DNA from: Levilactobacillus tangyuanensis
Lineage (GTDB): Bacteria; Bacillota; Bacilli; Lactobacillales; Lactobacillaceae
NCBI RefSeq assembly: GCF_003946545.1
Contig: NZ_RHOA01000002.1
Location: 124,001-188,000 of the forward strand
Direction: 5' to 3'
DNA length: 64,000 bases
In this document: positions 23,991 to 33,636 of the stretch, one piece after another
How the letters are laid out: the number at the start of each line of letters is the position of its first letter
Numbering within the stretch: the first letter of the stretch is position 1
The notes under the pieces: model-generated
Told to the model about the DNA's origin: nothing
The model's database searches: none
The model's input: only the letters and a program-made list of their open reading frames with translations
Position numbers and translations under genes: made by a program

Positions 23991-24407
23991 TTATGACCAG
24001 CCCTTATGCGGCTTGACCGTCTTCAATTGTTTAGTCGTTGCCTTATTCGTGTTGGCCTTTTTCAATGCGCTACTGCGGACCCAGCCAGTGAACCCAGCTC
24101 CGTTTTTAAACTTGTAGTACACGACTTTTTTTCCGTTTTGAGTGACATGTGACGCGTAGGTAACCCACACATACCCACCTTTGTCCTCGTAAGCACCCAT
24201 CATAAAGATGGTCTTGTGCGTGATCTTACCGTTGGAATAGATATAGGATTTATTGGTCAAGACTTTATATGTATGGTCCTTGATGTTCGTGTAATACCGA
24301 AACTTGGTGTTAGCCGAAGCCGTAACGGGATTGGTCGTGGTAATAATGCCGCCAGCGACACCCAGCGTCGCAACAGTCAGGGCGATAAATTTTGTGATTT
24401 TTGACAT
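23991..24407 (-). CDS. Secreted protein with SH3-like / GW-like repeat
   Basis: 138 residues with a signal peptide (ITKFIALTVATLGVAGGIITTTNPVTASA, cleavage near residue 32). The mature domain has YVWVTYASHVTQNGKKVVYYKFKNGAGFTGWVRSSALKK, the pattern of a bacterial SH3 or GW surface module: a conserved W-V, then G-F-T-G-W-V. Such modules bind wall polymers. The ribosome binding site AGGAGG precedes the ATG. It is the first gene of the secreted-protein patch. Specific function unknown. Confidence 0.72.
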   Translation of the reverse strand: MSKITKFIALTVATLGVAGGIITTTNPVTASANTKFRYYTNIKDHTYKVLTNKSYIYSNGKITHKTIFMMGAYEDKGGYVWVTYASHVTQNGKKVVYYKFKNGAGFTGWVRSSALKKANTNKATTKQLKTVKPHKGWS

Positions 24408-24691
24408 GATAATCTCCTCCTATGAAATTAAGTACCAATTGATGGTGACCACAATCCCTCTCCCGGTTAAATGTTTAGCGAGTTGTTTATTATAGTTACC
24501 GAATATATTGTATCACAAGGAAACATTATTATACCTATATTCTTATATAAAAGGTTTTTTAATCCCTAAAACAGTTGGATGACTGTCATAAGTGATTATT
24601 AACGCCAAACTAGAATGCCAACAATATAAAAACGGATAGGCAAGAAGCGACGAACATTAGATTGACCACTTGAAAAATTACCGATAAGCAT
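24408..24691. other. Intergenic region, no gene
   Basis: AT-rich DNA upstream of the SH3-like secreted protein gene. No frame with a ribosome binding site and no strong hairpin were seen before the guaA terminator at 24692. Confidence 0.4.
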
Positions 24692-24737
24692 AAAAAAGAC
24701 AGACGCTAGCTAATAAGTATGCTAGCATCTGTCTTTT
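24692..24737. terminator. Terminator downstream of guaA
   Basis: AAAAGACAGA-C-GCTAGC and GCTAGC-A-TCTGTCTTTT arms with a 10-nt loop; A and T tails on both sides. It lies about 115 bp beyond the guaA stop codon. Confidence 0.85.
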
Positions 24738-24854
24738 GAAGCCCTATCCAAAATCTCTGGGTAGGAAACAATTGATTTTCAACCAAATTCGAGTCGATCT
24801 ACTTGCTCTAAATGCCGTTTTATCAGCGTTCACAACTCAATTTGTCTTTGGGAA

Positions 24855-26411
24855 TTATTCCCATTCAATTGTCGAAGGCGGCTTGCTCGTAACATCATAT
24901 AAGATGCGGTTAACGTGCTTGACCTCGTTAACGATTCGCACCGAAATGTCTTGGAGCACATCCCATGGAATGTGGGCGAAGTCCGCCGTCATCCCATCAA
25001 TGGACGTCACGGCCCGGATACCCACGGCATAGTCGTAGGTCCGGCCATCCCCCATAACCCCAACACTCTTGATGTTTGGTAACACGGTAAAGTATTGCCA
25101 AATATCACGGTCGAGACCAGCCTTCTTGATTTCCTCACGGAGAATCAAGTCACTGTCACGGACGATTTGTAACTTCTCGGGGGTAATTTCGCCGAGCACC
25201 CGAATCCCTAAGCCGGGACCTGGGAACGGTTGCCGCCAAACGAGATCGCTTGGCATCCCCAGCTTTTCACCCAACTCACGGGCTTCATCCTTGAAGAGTG
25301 AGCGGAGCGGTTCGATTAATTGGAAGTGCATGTCTTCTGGTAAGCCACCCACGTTATGATGCGACTTGATCGTCTGCGCGGTGTCGGTCCCACTTTCGAT
25401 AACGTCCGTATACAGCGTTCCTTGCGCCAGGAAGTCGATGCCATCGAGCTTTTGGGCCTCGTCATTGAAGACTTGGATAAACTCATTCCCGATGATCTTC
25501 CGCTTCTTTTCGGGTTCGGTCACCCCGGCAAGCTTGCTCAGGAACCGGTCCTGTGCATCGACCTTCACAATGTTCAGGCCAAACTTACCTTCCAGGCTAT
25601 CCATAACCTGTTTGGCTTCACCCTTCCGCAACAGGCCATGATCAACGAAGATACTGGTCAGTTGTGAGCCGATGGCCTTGTGTAACAGGACACCAACGAC
25701 CGAGGAGTCAACCCCACCGGAAAGTCCGAGGAGGACACGCTTGTCGCCAACCGTCTCCCGGATTTGTTCGATTTGCAGGTCGATGAAGTCATCCATCGAC
25801 CAGTTCGACTTTGCCTGACAAACGTCAAAGGCAAAGTGCTTGAGGATGTCGTTCCCGTAAACCGTGTTCCGCACCTCGGCATGGAATTGAATGCCATAGA
25901 ACTTGCGGTCAACGTTTTGCATCGCAGAGATTGGGCAATTCTCACTGGTGGCGACCCGTTCGAAACCATCAGGAACGGCGGTGACCAAGTCACCATGACT
26001 CATCCAGACCGTTTGCTCCTTAGGGGTGCCCTGAAAAAGGGTTGCGTCATCACTTAAAACGGTGATATCGGCGCGGCCATACTCCCGGTTATCGGCGGAT
26101 TCCACCTTACCACCAGGAAGGTAATGAGCCATCAATTGCATCCCGTAACAGATTCCGAGAATTGGGATCCCGAGTTCAAAAATTTCTGGATCCACATTAA
26201 AAGCGCTGCTGTCGTAGACACTGTTAGGACCGCCGGAGAAAATAATCCCCTTAGGACCCCATGCCTTGATTTCAGCGGCACTCATGGTGTGTGCCTTGAG
26301 TTCTGAGTAGACACCCAGGTCGCGAATGCGCCGGGTAATCAACTGGTTGTACTGACTACCAAAGTCTAAGACGATGATCTTGTCAAATTTTGACATATCA
26401 ACGTTTGCCAA
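24855..26411 (-). CDS. guaA: GMP synthase (glutamine-hydrolysing)
   Basis: 518 residues, family-standard. The N-terminal class I glutamine amidotransferase domain has [23 protein letters not shown], the nucleophile Cys in [15 protein letters not shown], and the catalytic His in FHAEV. The ATP-pyrophosphatase domain carries the P-loop [17 protein letters not shown]. The C-terminus ends in [10 protein letters not shown], the usual dimerisation end. It converts XMP to GMP. I choose TTG at 26411, 8 bases after GAAAGGG, giving an N-terminus [10 protein letters not shown]; the GTG at 26420 is inside the ribosome binding site and the ATG at 26396 is too far from it. Confidence 0.97.
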   Translation of the reverse strand: MANVDMSKFDKIIVLDFGSQYNQLITRRIRDLGVYSELKAHTMSAAEIKAWGPKGIIFSGGPNSVYDSSAFNVDPEIFELGIPILGICYGMQLMAHYLPGGKVESADNREYGRADITVLSDDATLFQGTPKEQTVWMSHGDLVTAVPDGFERVATSENCPISAMQNVDRKFYGIQFHAEVRNTVYGNDILKHFAFDVCQAKSNWSMDDFIDLQIEQIRETVGDKRVLLGLSGGVDSSVVGVLLHKAIGSQLTSIFVDHGLLRKGEAKQVMDSLEGKFGLNIVKVDAQDRFLSKLAGVTEPEKKRKIIGNEFIQVFNDEAQKLDGIDFLAQGTLYTDVIESGTDTAQTIKSHHNVGGLPEDMHFQLIEPLRSLFKDEARELGEKLGMPSDLVWRQPFPGPGLGIRVLGEITPEKLQIVRDSDLILREEIKKAGLDRDIWQYFTVLPNIKSVGVMGDGRTYDYAVGIRAVTSIDGMTADFAHIPWDVLQDISVRIVNEVKHVNRILYDVTSKPPSTIEWE

Positions 26412-26503
26412 GCCCTTCACCCTTTCTTCATTTTAACGTTGGGTCTATCATACCGATTTCTGAAAGGCCGGTCAATCTAAATTCAACCGACCCACTTAAT
26501 TTG

Positions 26504-27082
26504 TCACCCTAAACGATAGCGCAAATGGAGCGTCAATTGCCGGTCCAGCCGTCGTTCGTGATGAACGACAAACCCAAATTGGGCGGCCAAATTCGCCAGG
26601 TGCGTCCCGGGCCGAACATCCATCCCCATGACAGGCTGACCACTCAGCCGGGCCTGATGAATCGCATCCCCTAACAACCACTCGTCGAACCACCATTGTT
26701 GATAGGTTTTTCCGGCCGACCGGGAACGAACCGTCAACAGGTCGAGATACCATTCGTCTGGCAGCGATCGGGGCGTCACCACCGGCTGTTGCGGTGGGGT
26801 AAGCTGTAATCGTTCAAACAAGTCCGTCCACTGATTGTCCAACTCGGCTTCACGGGCGGCCGGATAGCCATACGCCACCCCCACCGCGACCCCTTGGTTC
26901 TGATAAACCCGGGCCTGTGGGTAGCCGTAGCGAAAGTCGGGCTGCCGAAATCCCACGAATAGCAACTGGGACAATTGTTCCTTACTGACGCGGCGGAGAC
27001 GGCGTAATTGGCGTCGTTCCAGCTCGTGCAGGACCAACATGGCAACGGCATCCGCATCAACCAACGTGGCATCTCGCAGCAT
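26504..27082 (-). CDS. Degenerate GNAT-like protein downstream of coaA
   Basis: 192 residues. The plan follows GNAT proteins such as the one at 11139-11726: VAVGVAYGYPAAREAELD, then DEWYLDLLTVRSRSAGKTYQQWW at the motif A position, and LAAQFGFVVHHERRL at the end. The acetyl-CoA loop is poor (R-S-R-S-A-G-K rather than Q/R-x-x-G-x-G/A), so activity is doubtful. The ATG lies 11 bases after the coaA stop codon with a GGGGGCGAGG ribosome binding site, so it is co-transcribed with coaA, which supplies coenzyme A. A regulatory or CoA-binding role is possible but not shown. Confidence 0.7.
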   Translation of the reverse strand: MLRDATLVDADAVAMLVLHELERRQLRRLRRVSKEQLSQLLFVGFRQPDFRYGYPQARVYQNQGVAVGVAYGYPAAREAELDNQWTDLFERLQLTPPQQPVVTPRSLPDEWYLDLLTVRSRSAGKTYQQWWFDEWLLGDAIHQARLSGQPVMGMDVRPGTHLANLAAQFGFVVHHERRLDRQLTLHLRYRLG

Positions 27083-27093
27083 GGCCTCGCCCC

Positions 27094-28017
27094 CTAATAC
27101 TTCCGCAAGAGTAACCGATCGATCCGATGACCAATCGTCTTGTGAATAATCATATCCGCCCGGTTACGCGTTGGCAGGATGTATTCCTCCAGGTTCTTCA
27201 GGTCAATATCTTCCCAGACCTTCTTCCCCTTGGCCATCGCCTCATCGCGATCACCGATGGCATAAGGATAGTAATAGTTCTCGGGGTCCTGAAAGGCCGT
27301 TTCCAACAGTAACTCAAACCGTTCGAGGAACCAGTCTTCGATCAGATTGGCCTCAGCATCGACATATATCGAAAAATCAGTGAAGTCGCTAACATAAATT
27401 TGTTCATTAGTCGGCAATTGTAGGGTATTAATCCCCTCGACAATCAGGATGTCCGGCGCCGTAATGGTTTCAAACTCATCGGGCACAATATCGTAAATCT
27501 TATGCGAGTACAACGGGGCCTTGATCGATGGCACGCCCGCCTTCACGTCGTTCAGAAATTGAATCAGGGCCGCCATGTCGTAACTTTCTGGGAAGCCCTT
27601 GCGACTCATTAGCTGACGTCGCTTCAGTTCATCGTTGGGATAGAGGAAACCATCGGTCGTAATCAATTGAATGTTCGAATTTTTAAAGTAGTGATTTAAT
27701 AAGACTTCCAGCAGTCTAGCCGCCGTACTCTTGCCCACGGCCACACTCCCAGCGATCCCAATGATGAAGGGAACCCGGTGGGCCGGTTGTTGTAAGAAGG
27801 CTGCCTTGTCCTGTTGAAGCAAGCGATAATGATTGAATTGTAGCCGCAACAGATGGACCAATGGAATATAAATATCCTGGACATCTTGTAACGAGATGCG
27901 GTCATTAAACGCCTTAATTTGACGCAGACTCTCCTGGGTCAAGGGCAGCTTGGCATCATCGGAAAATGCCCGCCATTCGGCCCGTGTGAATGCATTGTAG
28001 TTAATGGGATCGCTCAT
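27094..28017 (-). CDS. coaA: Pantothenate kinase type I
   Basis: 307 residues. The Walker A motif GSVAVGKS is at residues 90-97 (PFIIGIAGSVAVGKSTAARLL), followed by the family segments TTDGFLYPN, RKGFPESYD and LIVEGINTLQ. It phosphorylates pantothenate, the first and regulated step of coenzyme A synthesis. The gene heads a two-gene unit with a GNAT-like protein. Length and motifs fit the bacterial type I (CoaA) enzyme. Confidence 0.97.
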   Translation of the reverse strand: MSDPINYNAFTRAEWRAFSDDAKLPLTQESLRQIKAFNDRISLQDVQDIYIPLVHLLRLQFNHYRLLQQDKAAFLQQPAHRVPFIIGIAGSVAVGKSTAARLLEVLLNHYFKNSNIQLITTDGFLYPNDELKRRQLMSRKGFPESYDMAALIQFLNDVKAGVPSIKAPLYSHKIYDIVPDEFETITAPDILIVEGINTLQLPTNEQIYVSDFTDFSIYVDAEANLIEDWFLERFELLLETAFQDPENYYYPYAIGDRDEAMAKGKKVWEDIDLKNLEEYILPTRNRADMIIHKTIGHRIDRLLLRKY

Positions 28018-28115
28018 GAAGACACCTCAACTTTAATAAAATAATTAAGTCCCATTATACCGCAAACCACCCATTGGCCGGGAAAAAAAGGTCGTTCCTC
28101 GATCATTGACCATGC

Positions 28116-28142
28116 AAAAAGGCAGCGACCGTAGCCGCTGCC
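28116..28142 (-). terminator. Terminator of helD
   Basis: AAGGCAGCG-type stem with its complement CGCTGCCTT and an 8-nt loop; T5 on the minus strand, just beyond the helD stop codon. Confidence 0.8.
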
Positions 28143-28159
28143 TTCATAATTAATATCTT

Positions 28160-30457
28160 TTACTCGTTAATCGTGTATTCTGCTTCGGGGACGTCACTCA
28201 AGAGTGGTGATAATTCACCAACCCCAACGATACTCAGGCGATGCATGGCCCGCGAGCAAATCGTGTAGAGCAATTGACGTTCGTCTTCCGCCGCATAACG
28301 GCTGGCAGACGCCTGCCAAACGATGACGGCATCGAATTCCAATCCCTTCGCCAGGAAGGATGGCACCACGATAACGCCGGGTGCTAACCGTTGGTTCTCG
28401 GATTGAATCAGGGTCACCGCAACCCCGGCAGCCTTCAGCTCCTCGGTTAAGGCCCGACAATCTGCCAGGTCCTTGCCGATGATGGCGGTCGTCTCATCTT
28501 CCGCGTTATTCTGCTTCAGTTGGGCAATCACCCGTTCGCGAGCGGTGGCCTCGTCTGGCGCGACCGTAATCGTTGGCAATTCCCCTTCACGGGCGAACGC
28601 CGTTACGGCCTCCCCGTTCTTTAAGATATGCTTGGTAAAGTCCGTCACCTGTTGCGTGGACCGGTAGGACTGGGTCAACTGAACGACCCGCGTCTTGTCG
28701 GGGTCAAACATGGTGCTCAACTCCTGCAAGAGGGTCCGACTGTTTTCCTTAGTGAAGATCGCTTGGTTCAGGTCCCCCAACATGGTAAACCGAGCCCGCG
28801 GGAAGCTGTACTTCAGAAAGGCCAATTGAAAGGCGTTATAATCTTGGATTTCATCCATGAAGACGTAGCGCATGTCGCGTTCACCGGTCTTCCCGGTCAT
28901 CTTGTCGTACAGATAGAGATACGGCGTGGTGTCCACCAACTGCATCCGGTGGTCCTTCAACTTCTCAATGCTTTCGTCGACGCTGGCATTCCAGTCGGCC
29001 GCCGAAACGTGGCTGTCCTTTAATTCCAAGCGGTTCGGCATGTCGCGCAGCATGTGAACGTATTGATTGTTAATACTCAAGAACCGAGCCCGCACAATGG
29101 CCTTACGGATCGGGTCAAAGGCCTTCATGACAATCTTACGCGCCAAGAACTGGAACTCCTTATCGGAGGACTCGAATTCTCTTGGATCGTCGCCATACAG
29201 GCTATCCAGTTCCTGTTTGCTCAGGTCCTGAATGGCTTGTTCGACCCATTTGGCCTTCATTTCACTGGAAATCCGGCGGTTCAAAATCCGAATCAGGGAT
29301 TCCTTCGTGGCCTGAAGTCGATTGGCCAAGTGATAGTTACGGTTGAAGCTATAGTAGATCGACTCAATCTTTTCCTTAGGGATAAAGACATCGCCCTGGA
29401 ACTTGATGTTGCGGAAAACCATGTCGCTGGCTTCCAAATGGTCGGCATAGGCCGTCACAGCATCGAAGAAGGCCAGACTTCCCTTCAAACGGTTAATCTG
29501 CTTTTGTGCCGGCGTGTTGGTTTCCCCAAAACGTTGGGCCAACGTTTCGACCTCGATCTTAGGTAACCGACGCCCAGCGTATTGATAATACGTCATTTGG
29601 ACCATGTTGTGTTCCCCTAATTCGGGCAGCACTTGGTCAATATAATCATTAAATAATTGGTTAGGTGAGAACAGCATAACCTGTCCCGCGTTTAAATGGC
29701 CCCGGTAGCGATACAGGAGGTAAGCTACCCGTTGTAGAATAGCGGCCGTCTTCCCTGACCCAGCCGCCCCTTGAACGAACAGCAGATCAGACTTCGTGTC
29801 ACGGATGATTTGGTTTTGTTCCTTTTGAATGGTCGTCACGATACTCTTCATCTTGGTATCGGAGTGTTCACTCAATGCCGACAGGAGCATCTGGTCGGTC
29901 ACGGTCTGATCCGTATCGTAGAGCGTCACGATGGTGCCGTCCTCGATCTGGAATTGCCGTTTCAACTGAACGTCAACCGTCTGTTCGCCATCCGGCGTTT
30001 GGTAGCTCACGTTCCCCAATTCGCCATCATAGTAAATGCTGGAAATTGGTGCCCGCCAGTCATAAATCAGGAAGTGATCGGGGGTATCCGAGAATGATCC
30101 CAGCCCGATGTAGATCGTTTCTGGCTTCGACTTAGGACCCTCTTGAAAGTCAATCCGGGCAAAGTAAGCCTTCTTCTCCAGCCGTTGCAACGTACTCAGT
30201 TCGGTCGTGGCATGTTGCCAACTGTTCTGACGTTCAGCCAGCATTTGTTGTTGTTGGCGAACGGATAAGGCCGTTTCCAATAACCCCTCATAACTATCTG
30301 TTTTAATTCGCAGATCGTTAACAAAGTTCTTACGAATTCCAGCCTCATCGTCTTCAGCTGAATCAATTCGCTGCTTGGCCTCCGTCTGTGCCGTCCTAAT
30401 CTTAGCAACCACAGCATCTAAATGTTCTTGTTCTTGAGCTCTAATTGAATCTGGCAA
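28160..30457 (-). CDS. helD: HelD-type RNA polymerase recycling ATPase (UvrD-like superfamily 1)
   Basis: 765 residues. An N-terminal antiparallel coiled coil (residues 1-100, EQEHLDAVVAKIRTAQTEAKQRI) is followed by YDWRAPISSIYYD, a HelD hallmark. Walker A GAAGSGKT is at 230-237 and the DExx box appears as YVFMDEIQDYNAFQLAFLKYSF. SF1 motifs end with GLEFDAVIVWQA and LYTICSRAMHRL. Known HelD proteins dissociate stalled RNA polymerase from DNA using ATP. The start is TTG at 30457, 7 bases after AGGAGG. Confidence 0.9.
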   Translation of the reverse strand: MPDSIRAQEQEHLDAVVAKIRTAQTEAKQRIDSAEDDEAGIRKNFVNDLRIKTDSYEGLLETALSVRQQQQMLAERQNSWQHATTELSTLQRLEKKAYFARIDFQEGPKSKPETIYIGLGSFSDTPDHFLIYDWRAPISSIYYDGELGNVSYQTPDGEQTVDVQLKRQFQIEDGTIVTLYDTDQTVTDQMLLSALSEHSDTKMKSIVTTIQKEQNQIIRDTKSDLLFVQGAAGSGKTAAILQRVAYLLYRYRGHLNAGQVMLFSPNQLFNDYIDQVLPELGEHNMVQMTYYQYAGRRLPKIEVETLAQRFGETNTPAQKQINRLKGSLAFFDAVTAYADHLEASDMVFRNIKFQGDVFIPKEKIESIYYSFNRNYHLANRLQATKESLIRILNRRISSEMKAKWVEQAIQDLSKQELDSLYGDDPREFESSDKEFQFLARKIVMKAFDPIRKAIVRARFLSINNQYVHMLRDMPNRLELKDSHVSAADWNASVDESIEKLKDHRMQLVDTTPYLYLYDKMTGKTGERDMRYVFMDEIQDYNAFQLAFLKYSFPRARFTMLGDLNQAIFTKENSRTLLQELSTMFDPDKTRVVQLTQSYRSTQQVTDFTKHILKNGEAVTAFAREGELPTITVAPDEATARERVIAQLKQNNAEDETTAIIGKDLADCRALTEELKAAGVAVTLIQSENQRLAPGVIVVPSFLAKGLEFDAVIVWQASASRYAAEDERQLLYTICSRAMHRLSIVGVGELSPLLSDVPEAEYTINE

Positions 30458-30624
30458 GCCAATCCCTCCTCGATTAACCGGTCAACATCCCGCTTAATGC
30501 TTGATAATTCGACTTTCAACTATACACTTACTTCCCTTATAAGGAAAGCATTCTGTTTACGTTTAACCCGGTTAGTAAGCCCCATCTTTGTTATAATAGT
30601 GATGATTTCTGAAGGGGTGACATT

Positions 30625-32481
30625 ATGGATCAAACGTCCTTATTAATTGTCTTAACGGCCGCACTTATCACGCCACTGGCCATGGCCCGTTTCAAACTAA
30701 CCGTCCTACCTACCGCCGTCGTGGAAATTCTCGTCGGGATTCTCTTGGGCCCTAGCCTGCTGAACATCGTTCACACCAACAGCACGCTATCGTTACTGTC
30801 CAATACCGGGGTTATCTTCCTGTTGTTCCTGAGTGGGATGGAAATCGACTTTAGCCTATTCAACCGTCGCAAGTGACCCCAAACACCGCTTGCCGCCAAG
30901 GTTGCTGGCCAAGCCTCGAAATATTCACCCGTCTTCCTGGCGGTATCCAGCTACGCGGCAATCATCGTCAGTTCACTGATCCTAGGCTTCCTATGTCAGT
31001 GGACCGGGAGCTTCAAGGACCCCTGGCTGGCGGCCATCATCTTCATGACCATTTCCCTAGGTATCGTCATTGCGACCCTGAAGGAAAAGGAACTGCTGAG
31101 TAAGCCCTTTGGTCAGACGGTCCTCTTGATCGCGGCATTGGGAGAAATCATCCCCCTGTTTGCCCTGACCATCTACGCCTCGGTCTTTGGTAGCGATAGC
31201 CAGTCCCTATGGTTAATCCTACTGGTCTTCGCCGCAGCGGCGGTCTTGTTCCGCCGGTTCAAGCCGTTCTTTAACTTCTTCGATCGGATCAACAAGTCCA
31301 CCACGCAACTCGACATTCGCCTGGCCTTCTTCCTGATATTTAGCCTCGTCGTCATCGCCGAATCCGTGGGGGCCGAAGGGATTCTGGGGGCCTTCGTTGC
31401 CGGGATTGTGATGAAGCTTCTCCAACCCCACGAAGACACCAAGGTTCGTCTCGATGCCATCGGCTACGGCTTCTTCATCCCCATCTTCTTCATGATGAGT
31501 GGGATCGAACTGAACCTAAAGACACTGCTCGCCGATCCGGCCACACTCCTCCTGATTCCCATCTTCTTTGGCGCCTATCTAGTCTCAAAGCTAGCCGTCT
31601 TCCCAATCCTGAAGCTACGATTCAAGATCAAGAATGCCATGGCCGGGACCGCCATCTCAGCCACGACCATCACCATGGTTCTGGCCGTGTTGCAGGTTGC
31701 GAAGACCATGAAGGCCGTCACGAGTCAACAATCCGGAGCCTTTCTGTTGGCCGCCATCCTGACCTGTGTCCTCGGTCCGCTGTTGTTCAATACCAGCTAC
31801 TCGGCCGAGGCGGAAGATCTCAAACGAACGACCGTCCACTTCATCGGGACCAACCTCTTCACGGTCCCCGTCGCCCAACAGTTGGCAAAGGAATGGTACG
31901 ACGTCAAGATGTACACGGATAAACCCGAAAACTACAAAACCTACAATTCCGAAATTAATGTTGAACTCTTAGATTCACTAGAGGTCAGTGCCGCCGAAAA
32001 GGTCTCGGCCTTCGATGCCGATATCGTAGTCCTCGGTCACTTTAATGCCGACAAGAACTATGAATTGGCCAAGGCGGCCAAGGCCTACGGTGTTCGTCGG
32101 GTCATCGCCCGGTTCGAAGACCGTAACGTCCTAAACGAACGCGAGGACGAGTTGACCGACCTGGGAATTGAAGTCTACAACACGCCCAACGTCAATATTG
32201 CCATGTTGCGAAGCCTGGTTGAGGCCCCAACGACGCTGAGACTGCTCACTTCATCGACGTCCGTCGTGTACGAAGTGGCCCTGCGCAACCGCCGATATAC
32301 CGACCAGGAGATTCGCAGTTTACCCTTCATTGCCGATATTACGATCAGTCAAATATTCCGCGCCGGGAAATTTATTCGGCCAACTGGTACCACAGTCTTA
32401 AAGATGAATGACCGCATCATTTTCACCAGCAGTCCCGAAACGGCTCGCGAAATCCGGCAGAATCTTGGCATCCTGAATTAA
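30625..32481 (+). pseudogene. CPA2 cation:proton antiporter with RCK/TrkA-N domain, interrupted by in-frame TGA
   Basis: One continuous frame of 619 codons encodes a monovalent cation:proton antiporter-2 protein: about 12 TM helices, then a cytosolic nucleotide-binding region (KRTTVHFIGTNLFTVPVAQQLAKEW) and a TrkA-C-like end. Codon 84 is TGA (30874-30876) in the loop after FNRRK; coding resumes directly in the same frame (PQTPLAAKVAGQASKYS). There is no frameshift. A restart at ATG 31045 would lose three or four helices. Promoter -10 TATAAT (30592-30597) and an AAGGGG ribosome binding site are intact. It is probably a recent nonsense allele or a sequencing error; read-through is possible. Intact homologues exchange K+ or Na+ for H+. 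Confidence 0.85.
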
Positions 32482-32524
32482 GACTGTTAGACTAGATCCA
32501 AATGATTCTAAAGGAGCGACTTAC

Positions 32525-33181
32525 ATGGCAACCGTCACACTTTACCTGGTCCGTCACGGCCAAACCTATTTAAACAAGTATCACCGCATCCAAGGGTGGT
32601 CCGATTCACCCCTGACCACCAAGGGTGAGGCTGACGCCGCACGGGCCGGCCAACGGCTCGCAGACATCCATTTTGCCGCGGCTTATGCCAGTGACACGGC
32701 TCGGGCCCAGAACACGGCTAAGGCCATCTTAGCGGCCAATACCACGCCCGTTACCTTGACGACCGAACCGGCCTTTCGTGAAGTTAACTTCGGTTACTTC
32801 GAGGGGTTGGACGCCGGCTTCACGTGGCATACTTTAGGCAGTCCGCTGGGTTATGATGACTTCAACACAATGATTGCCAATATGACCATCGAGAAAACCA
32901 AGGACCTGTTCCACGCACAGGACCCCTGGGGTGACGCGGAAGACAACGCCACCTTCTGGGCGCGAGTGCAACCGGGCCTCGACCATGCTGTGGCTACCGC
33001 CAAAGACGGCGACAACCTCTTGATCGCGACCCATAGCACAACCATTCGAAGCATTGTCTCCAAGTATTCCGATGTCGACGTGTCGATTCCGGTTAAGAAT
33101 GGTAGCATCACCCAGTTGGTTGTCACGGACGGTCACTACAGCGTTAGCGATTACAACAACAGCGAGGGTCCCCTCGCCTAG
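32525..33181 (+). CDS. Histidine phosphatase family protein (phosphoglycerate mutase-like)
   Basis: 218 residues. LVRHGQTYLNKYHRIQGWSDSPLTTKGEADA at the N-terminus holds the phospho-accepting His (RHG), and LLIATHSTTIRSIV holds the second catalytic His. FREVNFGYFEGLDAG is the conserved middle block. Such enzymes hydrolyse small phosphate esters; the substrate is unknown, and a true glycolytic mutase is unlikely. It starts 43 bp after the antiporter frame with an AAGGAG ribosome binding site, so it may share that transcript. Confidence 0.9.
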   Translation: MATVTLYLVRHGQTYLNKYHRIQGWSDSPLTTKGEADAARAGQRLADIHFAAAYASDTARAQNTAKAILAANTTPVTLTTEPAFREVNFGYFEGLDAGFTWHTLGSPLGYDDFNTMIANMTIEKTKDLFHAQDPWGDAEDNATFWARVQPGLDHAVATAKDGDNLLIATHSTTIRSIVSKYSDVDVSIPVKNGSITQLVVTDGHYSVSDYNNSEGPLA

Positions 33182-33192
33182 ATGAAATGACG

Positions 33193-33230
33193 AAAAGGCG
33201 AGTCGTTAGAAATAACGGCTCGCCTTTTTT
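33193..33230 (+). terminator. Terminator of the histidine phosphatase gene
   Basis: AAAAGGCGAGTCGTTA / TAACGGCTCGCCTTTTTT with a GAAA loop; one G-T pair. Strong on the plus strand. Confidence 0.9.
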
Positions 33231-33383
33231 GACGCCAATATTGGATAGATAATTTTCTTTGATTGAAGGTCAGCAACCCTAGAACCATGCAGTCATCCAC
33301 CGCCTAGGCCTCCATGAGAGATATCCCTGCCCAATGAACGATACCATACGGATGATCGATACCATCGTGATTAAACTACCAAC

Positions 33384-33512
33384 CATAGCCGGAGACCGGT
33401 AGGAAGGGGCCGGCTATGACGGCACTGTTGGTCGGTGGTCTACCGACTTACTGTGCCGGGCGAGCTTGGAGACCTGCGGGGTTGGCAGGGCTGCAAGTCG
33501 AGGTGTAAGCCC
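33384..33512. other. GC-rich chain of three hairpins in the gap between a phosphatase gene and oppF
   Basis: The 400-bp gap between convergent genes holds no frame but three consecutive stems. The first is CATAGCCGG (33384-33392) with CCGGCTATG (33410-33418). The second is CGGCAC (33420-33425) with GTGCCG (33453-33458), plus an inner GTCGGT/ACCGAC. The third is GGGC...GCCC (33458-33512) with nested CTTG/CAAG and CTGC/GCAG. More GC-rich inverted repeats lie at 33530-33570. It may be a structured RNA or a palindromic intergenic repeat; I do not recognise it. Confidence 0.5.
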
Positions 33513-33594
33513 GTTCTTTGGCTGGAACCGACCCCATAGCAGGCGCCCTTCCTGGCGGCCGGAGGCGGCCAACATCAATAGAAGAGCAAACAAA

Positions 33595-33631
33595 AACCCG
33601 CCAGGCTCCTCACAGTGAGCTAAGCGGGTTT
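33595..33631 (-). terminator. Terminator of the opp operon
   Basis: Minus-strand AAACCCGC...GCGGGTTTTTG stem with an inner GCTCAC/GTGAGG stem, directly after the oppF stop codon. Confidence 0.88.
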
Positions 33632-33636
33632 CGTAT

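Noticed and set aside
24736-25032. Plus-strand frame overlapping the 3' end of guaA
   Set aside because: It is antisense to guaA, begins within the terminator, and has no ribosome binding site.
30874-30876. TGA in the antiporter gene as a recoded selenocysteine or tryptophan codon
   Set aside because: No selenocysteine insertion structure is apparent after it, the position is in a charged loop (RRK-x-PQTP), and lactobacilli use the standard code.
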